DNA of 16,095 bases from Nitrospinaceae bacterium (GTDB lineage Bacteria; Nitrospinota; Nitrospinia; Nitrospinales; VA-1): the NCBI GenBank assembly GCA_029937635.1, contig JAPYPM010000002.1, forward strand, positions 1 to 16,095, given 5' to 3'. This document shows, one piece after another, positions 7,862-15,459 of the stretch. The translations under genes were made by a program, and so were the position numbers. The notes beneath the pieces are model-generated. The model was not told the origin of the DNA. It was given only the letters and a program-made list of their open reading frames with translations, and ran no database searches. Numbering within the stretch: the stretch's first letter is position 1; each line of letters starts with the position of its first letter.

Positions 7862-8237
7862 ATTATTTAGAATGTAAAAATACATGGCACCGGACTTCTG
7901 GACTTGATATTTTTAAGATCTTATTTTGAATGGTTCTAATGTTTAATTCTAAAGTTGAAACCTTCTATAATAACTAAATTACCCAATACTATTAAATTTT
8001 CGGTAATGTTGGTTTTTGCTCATCTCTACTCTAAAATCCATTTTCCCTGAATTTTGAATACATAATTAGTTATAATTATTACCCGTAAGCCAGAATTCAT
8101 CTATACTAAATACCTTATTAAAGCTGCCGTCCTAGAGTTTTACTTTATTTGATAAAATTTTTTAATGACTTGTGACATATTGTTGTTCGATACGTTCCCA
8201 TGTAATCAATTATTGTTAATCATCTTCAGGGTCAATA
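7862..8237. other. Non-coding stretch after the 59-residue gene
   Basis: About 375 AT-rich bases with no convincing gene. CGGTAATGTTGG at 8001-8012 is the exact reverse complement of 7511-7522 in the upstream dyad. GGACTTGATAT at 7900-7910 echoes GGACTTAATAT at 7522-7532. A TGGCAC at 7885-7890 resembles a -24 element but lacks the -12 GC. The promoter of the DUF2059 gene should lie at the right end. Confidence 0.6.
8001..8012. repeat. Distal copy of a 12-base inverted repeat
   Basis: CGGTAATGTTGG here is an exact reverse complement of CCAACATTACCG at 7511-7522. The two copies bracket the sigma-54 promoter and the 59-residue gene, about 480 bases apart. They could be paired binding sites that loop, or remnants of a small insertion. 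Confidence 0.45.
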
Positions 8238-8795
8238 ATGATCAAACATTGTAAACAATCATTTTTTGTAACTTCTTTAATCATATGCCTCCTCTTTTTC
8301 CATACAATCGTGTTCGCCAACACAGATTCGTCAATGGGAAAAAACCGAGATATTTTTAAACTTTTAGAAGTTTCTGGGCTCCTAGAAAAAATGGATTACA
8401 TAAAAGATGGGGCCACCAATTCTTATTCAAGAGCTATTTCTATTACATACCCAAAAATTCCAGACCAGTTTTGGAATGATTTTAATAAACTTGTCGGTAA
8501 AGAAGAAATGCAGGTGCTATTGGACCGCATAGTCTCAGTTTATGACAAGCACATGTCTCATGATGTGATTAAACAATTAATTAAAATGTTCTCCACGCCA
8601 TTTTGGAATGAGTGGAAACAAAAAATGCCTGCTATCAGTAGCGAAGCCGGTTTATTAGGAAGCCAATGGACTCAAGAACTCCTGCAGTCTGAATCATTAA
8701 AAAATAAAATTGATAATTTGGTCAGTAAATATGACTTGGAAAAACTTAACTCCGCGACTGAAACCTCTCTCCCAAAAGACCTATCAAAAAAATAA
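8238..8795 (+). CDS. Secreted DUF2059 domain protein
   Basis: A signal peptide (1-27) has a basic start, the hydrophobic run VTSLIICLLFFHTIVFA and probable cleavage before NTD, so the protein is likely periplasmic. The mature part is helical. Residues 98-145 fit DUF2059: IVSVYDKHMSHDVIKQLI, then a 'MFSTPFWNEW' segment where family members have the F-x-S-P-x-G-x-x-x motif, then KMPAI and a GSQW end. DUF2059 proteins are small, usually periplasmic and of unknown function. The ATG at 8238 is preceded by AGGG six bases away. The gene follows a long non-coding stretch and precedes a small membrane protein gene. Length is 185 residues, typical for the family. Confidence 0.75.
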   Translation: MIKHCKQSFFVTSLIICLLFFHTIVFANTDSSMGKNRDIFKLLEVSGLLEKMDYIKDGATNSYSRAISITYPKIPDQFWNDFNKLVGKEEMQVLLDRIVSVYDKHMSHDVIKQLIKMFSTPFWNEWKQKMPAISSEAGLLGSQWTQELLQSESLKNKIDNLVSKYDLEKLNSATETSLPKDLSKK

Positions 8796-8837
8796 CTGCA
8801 AGAGTTTTTTATCTTCAATTAAAGCTATAATATCTAA

Positions 8838-9026
8838 ATGCAAGTGTCTCTACGCCATATTTTCGGTTGGAGTGGTTTGATCACCATAGTTGTTTTCGTG
8901 GGAACATTTATGTCATTTTTCTTTAACTTATCGGGATATGATATCAATCTTCGATGGGTTCTTATTCCTTGTGTTGCTTTGACTTTATTTTTGATTCCAA
9001 AAGTTAAAGAATGGGTTACAAAATAA
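8838..9026 (+). CDS. Small two-helix membrane protein, family unknown
   Basis: The 62-residue product has two predicted membrane segments, about 10-30 (WSGLITIVVFVGTFMSFFF) and 38-55 (LRWVLIPCVALTLFLIP), with a short loop and a basic C-terminus. I do not recognise a family. It lies 42 bases after the DUF2059 gene on the same strand and may be co-transcribed. No ribosome binding site is visible, so the start is uncertain. Confidence 0.5.
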   Translation: MQVSLRHIFGWSGLITIVVFVGTFMSFFFNLSGYDINLRWVLIPCVALTLFLIPKVKEWVTK

Positions 9027-9139
9027 CTTCCTTCTCAATTCTCATTAGTTTTTTATATCAAATAAAAATAAATCGATATTATTTCGATCCCTCTCTAAAT
9101 ATAGTCTAGTTACCACATAAACTTACAACTAAACCTGAC

Positions 9140-10261
9140 ATGAATTTCTTATTTATTTTTATTTTCATAATTGTTATTCCTAATAACCATGTTTCGGCTT
9201 TTGATATCGACTACGATGGACATATCAAAACCGGCAGCCAATATATTTTTAATTCGCCACCCTTACATAAAGATTTTGATAGTGAGCTAAATGTACATCT
9301 AGGATTAGATGGTAATATTTTAAAAAAAGACGAATGGGCTCTAGATTATGAAATAGAAACCGATGCATCCCAAGTAGATGGTCCGAGTGTCCAATCAAAC
9401 CTCAGACCTGAGTCAAATATTGACCTTCATCGCACTTGGCTTCGCCTTAGCAATGACTTTTTTCAATTTCGCGGAGGGCGTCAGGAGATCTTATTTGGTG
9501 ATGGTGTTATTTTTCAACCATTAGGATTATTTGATACTCGCGATGTTTCAGGTGTCGTACCCGAATCACATGGAGTTGATAGTTTTCGAGCTACATGGTT
9601 TTTATCTGATGTTTCCCTTCTTGAGACTTGGTTGGTTCCCGCAAAAACAGGAACTGCTTTGATATCTGGAATACGCGCAGAACTGTTGTTAGGAGAATTC
9701 GAAACTGGTGTTGTCTTTCAGTATCACCCAAAATCTGATTTGGAGGATTTTTCTGGATATGAACGTGAAATGACCCAGATGGGTTACCATATAAAAGGCG
9801 AACATGAAGTAGGTTTTTGGAATGAGAGTCGTCTTGATATTGAAATGGAACCATCTTCTCCAGTTCAGTTCGATACAGTTTTTGGCATCGACTATACTTT
9901 TGAAATTGGTAAAGGTCTCCATATTTTAATGGAATATTTTTTATCTACTCAGCAAAGGGAATTCTCTACGTCTGATCTAAAAGGTCAAAGAACCTACCAG
10001 CAAATCGGATTTTCCATGGACCAACCGATCGACATTGATATCAAATGGCAGATATACAGTTTCTATGATTTTCGTGATAAGAGCTTTCAAATAATACCTC
10101 AAATAGAATATTCTATTACTGACGATCTATTCCTCTATTTTCATGGGAAAATTGGTGGTGATATTAATGGGAACAAAACAAACGGAAGATTATACCAACG
10201 AACAAATTCTTTCAGTGGTACCGAATCGTCCATCGGCTTAACTGTAACAAATTATTTTTAA
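9140..10261 (+). CDS. Outer-membrane beta-barrel protein of an ABC/LolA-like export operon
   Basis: A hydrophobic signal peptide (1-20) ends NNHVSA with cleavage before FDIDYDG. The mature protein is a chain of alternating beta strands with aromatic girdle residues and finishes in VTNYF, the terminal aromatic residue expected by the BAM machinery. An early segment, LHRTWLRLSNDFFQFRGG followed by RQEILFGDG, is like that of DUF1302/alginate-export-type barrels, where each strand pair ends in an 'R-x-G-R-Q' turn. It therefore probably sits in the outer membrane. Its stop lies 12 bases before the ABC ATPase gene, so it is the first gene of a tightly packed operon with ATPase, two permeases and a LolA-like carrier. 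It could be the outer-membrane acceptor or exit channel. Substrate unknown. Length 373. Confidence 0.8.
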   Translation: MNFLFIFIFIIVIPNNHVSAFDIDYDGHIKTGSQYIFNSPPLHKDFDSELNVHLGLDGNILKKDEWALDYEIETDASQVDGPSVQSNLRPESNIDLHRTWLRLSNDFFQFRGGRQEILFGDGVIFQPLGLFDTRDVSGVVPESHGVDSFRATWFLSDVSLLETWLVPAKTGTALISGIRAELLLGEFETGVVFQYHPKSDLEDFSGYEREMTQMGYHIKGEHEVGFWNESRLDIEMEPSSPVQFDTVFGIDYTFEIGKGLHILMEYFLSTQQREFSTSDLKGQRTYQQIGFSMDQPIDIDIKWQIYSFYDFRDKSFQIIPQIEYSITDDLFLYFHGKIGGDINGNKTNGRLYQRTNSFSGTESSIGLTVTNYF

Positions 10262-10273
10262 TTAATATCAACT

Positions 10274-10960
10274 ATGCATGAAAAACTGATTAGCCTAAAA
10301 GGAATAACAAAGGTTTTTAGGATCGGTGAAGAAAACTTTACCGCACTAAACGGTATCAACCTTCAAATTGAGAGTGGAGCATTTATGTCTTTTGTTGGTC
10401 CATCTGGATCTGGAAAGACAACTCTATTAAATCTTATCGGTGGTTTAGATGTTCCTACAACTGGTGATATTTTTTTTAAACATACAAAATTATCCTCTAT
10501 GAATCGTATTCAAATGGCTAAGTATCGACGTGAAAATATAGGATTTATTTTTCAAACCTATAATTTATTACCTGTTTATTCTGTTTACGAAAATGTTTTA
10601 TTTCCACTTTTGTTAAATGGTTCCAAAGAAAAAGATGCAAGAGAACGAGTTAAGAATATAGTAAGCAAGGTTGGATTAAGCGATCAGATTAATAAAAAGC
10701 CTTCTCAGCTATCTGGTGGGCAATGCCAACGTGTTGCAATAGCAAGAGCCCTAGTTAAAGATCCTCTTTTAATTCTTGCTGATGAACCAACTGCTAATCT
10801 TGATTCTAAAAATTCTTTACAAATTCTTGAGTTAATGAGTGATTTAAATGAACAATATAAAGCAGCAGTAGTTTTTTCTACCCATGATGAAAAAGTAACA
10901 CGCTATGTCCGCCGTGAAGTCGGGCTAGAAGATGGAGAAATTATTTCTGACAAACAATAA
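10274..10960 (+). CDS. ABC transporter ATP-binding protein, LolD/MacB type
   Basis: The nucleotide-binding subunit of a type VII (mechanotransmission) ABC system sits on the cytoplasmic face and hydrolyses ATP. All motifs are intact: Walker A GPSGSGKT (42-49), Q-loop Q94, signature LSGGQ (146-150), Walker B LLILADE (165-171) with catalytic E171, D-loop and H-loop His204 in FSTHDEK. The sequence GGLDVPTTGDI and the 228-residue length are typical of LolD, MacB and FtsE relatives. It lies between the barrel gene and two FtsX-type permease genes, which supports a LolD-like role. The ATG start has no Shine-Dalgarno. It is not lolD by context alone, since no lolC/lolE-type lipoprotein recognition can be verified. 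Confidence 0.95.
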   Translation: MHEKLISLKGITKVFRIGEENFTALNGINLQIESGAFMSFVGPSGSGKTTLLNLIGGLDVPTTGDIFFKHTKLSSMNRIQMAKYRRENIGFIFQTYNLLPVYSVYENVLFPLLLNGSKEKDARERVKNIVSKVGLSDQINKKPSQLSGGQCQRVAIARALVKDPLLILADEPTANLDSKNSLQILELMSDLNEQYKAAVVFSTHDEKVTRYVRREVGLEDGEIISDKQ

Positions 10961-10981
10961 CCAGAGTTTAATACTTAATAT

Positions 10982-12151
10982 ATGAATTGGAGTATCGCAA
11001 AAAAGAATTTTTTTCGCCAAGGATTAAGAGCATCTCTTAATGTTTTAGTTACAGCTCTTTCTATCATCGCGTTAATATTTATGCTTTCCTTGCTCAATGG
11101 TTTCCAGGCCCAAGCCACCAGAAATGTAATAAATACAGATATTGGTGGAGGACATTATCGTGCTCCAGGTTTCGATATTCTTTCCCCCTCAAAGTGGGAA
11201 GATTATACTGTACAAGTTCCTGACACTTTGCTCCGCCTTCATAACAAAGATAAAGCTGAAGTACTTGTAGTGCAGGGGCAATTGTATCCAAATAGGCGCC
11301 TTTATCCAGTACAAATTCGTGGAATTTCTATGGATCAATCTCTTTTACAATTACCCCTGGATAATTTAAAAACTTTTTCTGCAAACTTTGATGATTTAAT
11401 TCCTGTGGTAGTTGGAGCAAAAATGGCAAAAAAAGCTCACCTGCATAAAGGAGATACCCTAACTCTAAAGTGGCGGGATCGATCTGGTGCAGTTGATGCG
11501 AAGGACATCATAATTGTTGATGTCGGAGATATACTTAATCCCCGTGTTGATGAAGGAGTTGTGTGGTTACGCTTAGACCATCTAAGACTTATGACCGATA
11601 GAAAAAATGAGGTGAGCTGGGTTGCTGTTAAACATTATATCGGGCTAATTTCAGAATTTGAATTTCAACCAGTTGAATTTTTAATGTCGGACCTCCTTGC
11701 TCTATGGCGCCAAGACAGAATGAACTCTAAAATTTTGTGGGCTATATTGATGACTTTAGTTTGCATCAGTGTGTTCAATACACAAATGTTGAATATCTTT
11801 AAAAGACAAAAAGAAATTGGAACACTTATGGCCCTAGGAATGGATTCACAAAGGATTGTACGTATATTCACTTTGGAAGGTTGTCTTGCTGCTATATGGG
11901 CCCTCGTTGTTTCTCTTCTTTTAGGGTTGCCTTTTTTTATTTGGTTCCAAGGAGTAGGTTTTGACGTATCCCATCTAAGCGAATCTACTTTACCCATTAG
12001 AGAAACTATTTATCCGGATTATCAACCAATGGAAATTATCTACTCTCTGATTATTGTCTTTATTTTAATTGTAGCCTCCTCTTGGTTTCCAGTTAAAAAA
12101 ATTACTCGACTTGATCCAACAATGGCACTTCGAGGAAGGGCGATAAAATGA
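10982..12151 (+). CDS. FtsX/LolC-type ABC transporter permease (first)
   Basis: Four membrane segments are seen: near residues 18-38, then about 253-274, 301-322 and 353-371. A large periplasmic domain (about 40-250) separates the first two, the topology of LolC/LolE/MacB. After the second segment comes the conserved cytoplasmic coupling motif RQKEIGTLMALGM...IFTLEG, and the C-terminus ends in the PVKKITRLDPTMALR motif, both hallmarks of FtsX-like permeases. It would transmit ATP hydrolysis from the neighbouring ATPase to the periplasm rather than open a classical pore. Its last four bases (12148-12151) overlap the next permease start as ATGA, indicating translational coupling. At 389 residues it is of normal length. 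The two permeases are diverged, so a heterodimer as in LolCE is likely. Confidence 0.9.
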   Translation: MNWSIAKKNFFRQGLRASLNVLVTALSIIALIFMLSLLNGFQAQATRNVINTDIGGGHYRAPGFDILSPSKWEDYTVQVPDTLLRLHNKDKAEVLVVQGQLYPNRRLYPVQIRGISMDQSLLQLPLDNLKTFSANFDDLIPVVVGAKMAKKAHLHKGDTLTLKWRDRSGAVDAKDIIIVDVGDILNPRVDEGVVWLRLDHLRLMTDRKNEVSWVAVKHYIGLISEFEFQPVEFLMSDLLALWRQDRMNSKILWAILMTLVCISVFNTQMLNIFKRQKEIGTLMALGMDSQRIVRIFTLEGCLAAIWALVVSLLLGLPFFIWFQGVGFDVSHLSESTLPIRETIYPDYQPMEIIYSLIIVFILIVASSWFPVKKITRLDPTMALRGRAIK

Positions 12152-13449
12152 TTTTGTTTTTATTTCGCGGTATTCTGCGCGACAAATCCAGATTCCTTTT
12201 TCCATTTTCTGTCGTAACTATTGGTGTAGCTCTTGTTGTTTCGTTGGTTGGTTTTATGGAAGGCGTTTTCATGGGAATGATTGATATGACGGCAAAGCTT
12301 AATGCTGGTCATTTGAGATTAGTTAATAAACCCTTTTATGATGAAGAACATCTTCATCCACTTGATCGTGCTTTAGCTGCTCAGAAACAAACGAGATTAT
12401 GGCTCGAGAAAAATTCATCACCTAAAATTGAATGGTCACCTAGAATTCGCTGGGGTGCTCTTATTGATGTCCCTAATGCAAATGGAGATACTAAATCCCA
12501 AACACCAGTAGTGGGAATAGCACTGGATCTTAAATCTCCAAATTCTTCAGAAGTTCGACGCCTTCAATTGGATAAGTCACTCGTAAAAGGACAGTTACCT
12601 CTAAATTTCAATGAAATGTTGATGGGCAGTTCATTAGCAAATGATTTGGAAGTTGATTTAGGTCAATTGGTCACTGTAATCGGACAATCTTTTGATGGTG
12701 GTTTGGTTGCTGATAACTATGTAGTCGTTGGACTTGTAAAGTTTGGAATTACGGCTATGGATAAAAAAATGGTCTTGATTGATCTAACTGATGCTCAAAG
12801 TACATTCTACATGGAGAACATGGTTACCGATTGGCTAGGTTATCTCCCCTCTTTTTTAAGTTTTGATTACTATGGTATAGCAAAGAAGAATATTAACTCT
12901 AAATTAAATACTTGGATGAAAAACCCTCCTAAAGACTGGGCTAAAGACGATCAACCGATTGCTATTAGCATACTAGACCAGCAAAATATGAAATCAATGG
13001 TCACAACGTTTACAATTATAAAGAGTTCTGTGGTTGGTATTTTTACTTTTTTAATGATTCTTGTTCTTTGGAATGCAGGTGTTCTTAGCGGAATTCATCG
13101 CTATGGTGAAATGGGTCTAAGGCTCGCATTTGGAGAGTCTCATTGGAAATTAATATTAACTCTCGGTATTGAGGGCTTATTTATTGGTATTCTTGGATCT
13201 TTAGTTGGTTGTATTTTTGGAGGATCATTTACCTGGTATCTTCAGGACGTTGGATTAAATATGGGTGATACATTTGCTAAATCTGGATTAATGATTAATG
13301 ATGTAGTAAGAGCTCGTGTTACGTTGGGAGGGTTTGTACAAGGAATCGTACCCGGTATTTTTGCTAGTGTTGTAGGCACGCTAGTAGCCAGTCTAGCAAT
13401 TTTTAAACGCTCCGAATCCAACTTGTTTCGTGAACTAGAGGCTGGTTAA
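12148..13449 (+). CDS. FtsX/LolE-type ABC transporter permease (second)
   Basis: This 433-residue protein has the same plan as its partner: a first membrane segment near 15-38, a long periplasmic domain (about 40-285), then segments near 292-312, 337-360 and 394-417. The cytoplasmic motif after segment two reads HRYGEMGLRLAFGESHWKLILTLGIEG, a variant of the FtsX 'R-x-x-E-I-G-x-x-x-A-x-G' motif. The first residues are compact, with MILFLFRGILRDKSR positively charged before TM1. Start ATG overlaps the previous stop (ATGA). It probably forms a heterodimer with the first permease. The LolA-like gene follows with only three bases between the stop and its ATG, so all are one operon. Confidence 0.9.
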   Translation: MILFLFRGILRDKSRFLFPFSVVTIGVALVVSLVGFMEGVFMGMIDMTAKLNAGHLRLVNKPFYDEEHLHPLDRALAAQKQTRLWLEKNSSPKIEWSPRIRWGALIDVPNANGDTKSQTPVVGIALDLKSPNSSEVRRLQLDKSLVKGQLPLNFNEMLMGSSLANDLEVDLGQLVTVIGQSFDGGLVADNYVVVGLVKFGITAMDKKMVLIDLTDAQSTFYMENMVTDWLGYLPSFLSFDYYGIAKKNINSKLNTWMKNPPKDWAKDDQPIAISILDQQNMKSMVTTFTIIKSSVVGIFTFLMILVLWNAGVLSGIHRYGEMGLRLAFGESHWKLILTLGIEGLFIGILGSLVGCIFGGSFTWYLQDVGLNMGDTFAKSGLMINDVVRARVTLGGFVQGIVPGIFASVVGTLVASLAIFKRSESNLFRELEAG

Positions 13450-13452
13450 TTG

Positions 13453-14217
13453 ATGGGCACTATATATAAAATATTCATATTTATTTTTTTATTTTTTTGT
13501 CTTACATCAAACCCTGCATTAATATTAGCAGCAGAGATCATTGATGCACAAAAACTTCTTAAACAAGTTGATGACAATCTTTGGTCTAATACTAAATATA
13601 TCAGTGGTCGCCTTATCATAGACAATGGTCGCAAGGTAAGAACTCTTACTCAAGACTCGTGGATGGAAGGAATTGAACGTTCTTATACTGAGTACAAATC
13701 ACCTGCTCGCGAAAAAGGCACCAAGATGCTTAAAACAAGAAAAAAACTTTGGATGTACACTCCGCGAACTGACCGTAAGATTCTCATAGCAGGACATTTA
13801 CTTAGGCAGTCATTGATGGGAAGTGATCTATCGTATGAAGATATGATGGAAGATCACAAACTAAGTAAATCATATACTGCAACTTTTGAAAATTTTACAA
13901 ACATAGAAGCTATTAAGTGTGCAGTATTAAATTTAACCGCCCTAGATAAAAAAACAACTTATCAAACTCGGAAAGCATGGATAAACCCAGAAAAAAAAAC
14001 GATTCTAAAAGAAGAACGCTTCGCTAAAAGTGGAAAGCTTCTTAAAAGGGTACTTTTTAAGGATTATGAAATAGTTAGCGGACGTAATTTCCCTAGAACT
14101 ATGGTTTTTAAAGACCTTTTGAAAGAAAACACTAAAACGACTTACAAATTTGATGAAATAAAATTTGATATAGAAATTCCTAACCGTTACTTCTCACTAA
14201 GTATCTTAAAAAAATAA
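13453..14217 (+). CDS. LolA-like outer-membrane lipoprotein-sorting protein (COG2834/DUF4292-like fold)
   Basis: A secreted periplasmic carrier: signal peptide about 1-25 (KIFIFIFLFFCLTSNPAL...) followed by the mature AEIIDAQKLLKQVDDNL. The sequence shows the family pattern: D-x-W-x-EG, then SPAREKGTKMLK, LWMYTPRTDRKILI, a conserved LLRQSLMGSDLSYEDMMED, and a closing PNRYFS segment. This matches the 'outer membrane lipoprotein-sorting protein' group whose LolA/LolB-like half-barrel shields acyl chains or lipids. These proteins often sit next to MacB/FtsX- or MMPL-type exporters. I choose ATG 13453 over TTG 13450, giving 254 residues, with AGAGG at 13437-13441. It directly follows the second permease and would carry the substrate from the inner membrane toward the barrel protein. 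Distinct from housekeeping LolA. Confidence 0.85.
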   Translation: MGTIYKIFIFIFLFFCLTSNPALILAAEIIDAQKLLKQVDDNLWSNTKYISGRLIIDNGRKVRTLTQDSWMEGIERSYTEYKSPAREKGTKMLKTRKKLWMYTPRTDRKILIAGHLLRQSLMGSDLSYEDMMEDHKLSKSYTATFENFTNIEAIKCAVLNLTALDKKTTYQTRKAWINPEKKTILKEERFAKSGKLLKRVLFKDYEIVSGRNFPRTMVFKDLLKENTKTTYKFDEIKFDIEIPNRYFSLSILKK

Positions 14218-14227
14218 TTAAATAATT

Positions 14228-14233
14228 GGAGAG
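14228..14233 (+). promoter_or_regulatory. Ribosome binding site deciding the DUF1499 start
   Basis: GGAGAG lies seven bases before a TTG at 14241. The longer reading from TTG 14226 would place this site inside the coding sequence, so 14241 is preferred. Confidence 0.6.
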
Positions 14234-14240
14234 TTTTAAT

Positions 14241-14684
14241 TTGCCCCCTATACTAGAGTCAATCTCAAAAATTATAATCTGTTTAATTTTTATTTTATTA
14301 ACCAGTTGTGCAGGAACCAAACCTGATTCAATTGGGCAATTTGTCGATTGTCCAGATAAACCAAACTGTGTTTCTACAAAAAGTGATGTCACGTCACATA
14401 AGGTTTCTCCATTAACCTATAAGAGTTCTTTACAGGAAGCTAAAAATAAATTAATTAAAATTGTTAAAATGCTGCCTCGGTCAAAAATAATTATCAACAA
14501 TGAATCCTTTCTGCATGTTGAATTTACATCACAGATCTTTCGATTTGTAGATGATCTAGAGTTCTATTTTAATGAACCTGGAATAATACATTTTCGAGGT
14601 GCTTCTCGGATAGGTCACTCTGATATGGGGGTCAATCGAGATAGAGTTGAAGAAATTCGTCTACTTTTTAAGAAAGACTTTTAA
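14241..14684 (+). CDS. DUF1499 domain lipoprotein
   Basis: The protein is 147 residues from the preferred TTG at 14241 (an in-frame TTG at 14226 adds five residues but lacks a ribosome binding site). The N-terminus is a lipoprotein signal: hydrophobic IIICLIFILLTS before Cys23 in a lipobox of the L-T-S-C type, so it should be lipidated and membrane-attached. The rest matches DUF1499: DCPDKPNCVST near residue 33, SPLTY, the K-x-x-I-I-x-x-E-x-x-x-HVEF segment, F-R-F-V-DD-L-E-F, and a closing GASRIGHSDMGVNRDRVEEIR. The family has no settled function. It is the last gene of the export operon, 23 bases after the LolA-like stop. Either a component or a passenger. Confidence 0.85.
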   Translation: MPPILESISKIIICLIFILLTSCAGTKPDSIGQFVDCPDKPNCVSTKSDVTSHKVSPLTYKSSLQEAKNKLIKIVKMLPRSKIIINNESFLHVEFTSQIFRFVDDLEFYFNEPGIIHFRGASRIGHSDMGVNRDRVEEIRLLFKKDF

Positions 14685-14782
14685 GAGATTTTTTTTGTTT
14701 AACTTTTATAAATAATTCCAACCTACACTTTTAATTATATATAGATCAACAACACAAGAAATTCCTTAGATTAGTGTATTAA

Positions 14783-14872
14783 ATGAAAAAAATCTCGCAA
14801 ATAATTTTCTGGATATGTATGCTTTTAGCTATAGCTTTGTTTGGATATCAATCCCTTTTCAATTTACGTTAA
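14783..14872 (+). CDS. 29-residue single-helix membrane peptide
   Basis: ATG at 14783 opens 29 codons to TAA at 14870-14872. The product is a basic start (MKKISQ) followed by one hydrophobic helix (IIFWICMLLAIALFGYQSL) and NLR, a typical single-span small protein. No ribosome binding site is visible. It overlaps, in another frame, the longer reading of the next small gene, and the sequence around its stop contains the next gene's AGGAG. Family unknown. Short length allows chance. Confidence 0.4.
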   Translation: MKKISQIIFWICMLLAIALFGYQSLFNLR

Positions 14873-15032
14873 AGGAGCAACTATCAAACAACCTTTTCTT
14901 AAAAAAATTATTTTAGTCATTATTTGTATTGTTCTTTTTCTTGCATTTATAAACGACTTCTCTCCTTTATATTTGGGGGTTTTAGGTATAGCGATAATAA
15001 CTTGGATTACCACGCCCAAAGAATCTCGATAA
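14841..15032 (+). CDS. Small two-helix membrane protein with uncertain start
   Basis: The frame is open from TTG 14841 (63 residues). However, the only Shine-Dalgarno (AGGAG, 14873-14877) stands five bases before an ATC at 14883 and right after the previous small gene's stop, which hints at a rare ATC start giving 49 residues. From there the peptide is KQPFLKK, then hydrophobic segments IILVIICIVLFLAFI and LYLGVLGIAIITWIT, ending KESR. Family unknown. It is one of several consecutive membrane microproteins. Confidence 0.5.
   Translation: MDINPFSIYVKGATIKQPFLKKIILVIICIVLFLAFINDFSPLYLGVLGIAIITWITTPKESR
14873..14877 (+). promoter_or_regulatory. AGGAG upstream of a possible ATC start
   Basis: AGGAG overlaps the end of the 29-residue gene's stop region and lies five bases before ATC 14883, with no ATG, GTG or TTG at suitable distance in the open frame. 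Confidence 0.45.
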
Positions 15033-15069
15033 TGAAAATAACCAACCACAAAATATCTCAATAATATTT

Positions 15070-15174
15070 ATGGAACACTTATCATATAAAATCATGATTT
15101 TTTCTAGCGTTACCAGCACGATTTTAACCCTTATCGCATTTATTATTTTTGTAGTTAAGGAGATAATTAAATGA
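15070..15174 (+). CDS. 34-residue single-helix membrane protein
   Basis: ATG 15070 opens 34 codons ending TGA 15172-15174. The peptide MEHLSYKIMIF leads into a hydrophobic helix (SSVTSTILTLIAFIIFVV) and ends in basic KEIIK, a single-span topology. Its last four bases overlap the next gene's start as ATGA, and its 3' end contains the next gene's AAGGAG. This coupling argues that both are translated. Family unknown. Confidence 0.55.
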   Translation: MEHLSYKIMIFSSVTSTILTLIAFIIFVVKEIIK

Positions 15175-15275
15175 CTTTAGTTTTGATAAAAAAAATAACA
15201 TGGAATCTTTTTGGTGCTTTTGTTTATTTTTGCGTAGGGATAGGAGCCGTGTTTCATACAATTCTTGGTTATTAA
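15171..15275 (+). CDS. 34-residue membrane protein coupled to the previous gene
   Basis: The ATG at 15171 overlaps the previous stop (ATGA), and AAGGAG (15157-15162) stands eight bases upstream, one of the best ribosome binding sites in the window. The 34 residues run MTLVLIKKITWNLFGAFVYF, then CVGIGAVFHTILGY: a basic start with a glycine-rich hydrophobic helix. Glycines suggest close helix packing against a partner. The family is unknown; a small subunit of a transporter or oxidase is conceivable but not shown. Confidence 0.6.
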   Translation: MTLVLIKKITWNLFGAFVYFCVGIGAVFHTILGY

Positions 15276-15459
15276 TTACCCGGCTTATTTTTTTATGATG
15301 AATCAAAGAGATAAAAAAATAGTTGTGATTAAAATTTATATTTATTCCTTTCTTTTTTTATAAATTGCTTTTATATAGTAGGAGTATTTTTAAATAATTT
15401 CTCGCTATACCTTTTACAGGAGAATATTGAACCAATCTAATTCTTCCTAAAAAATTTTA

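Noticed and set aside
7885..7899. TGGCACCGGACTTCT resembling a second sigma-54 promoter after the 59-residue gene
   Set aside because: The -24 half is perfect but the -12 half reads TTCT, not TTGC; the invariant GC is missing, so it is unlikely to function.
8164..8253. 29-codon frame before the DUF2059 gene
   Set aside because: Overlaps the start of the better supported gene, has no ribosome binding site and no recognisable product.
11665..11997. 110-codon minus-strand frame
   Set aside because: Lies wholly inside the first permease gene; no family features.
13450..13452. TTG as start of the LolA-like gene
   Set aside because: The next codon is ATG, which is a better start with the same signal peptide.
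14180..14392. 70-codon minus-strand frame
   Set aside because: Antisense to the DUF1499 lipoprotein and the end of the LolA-like gene; no supporting signals.
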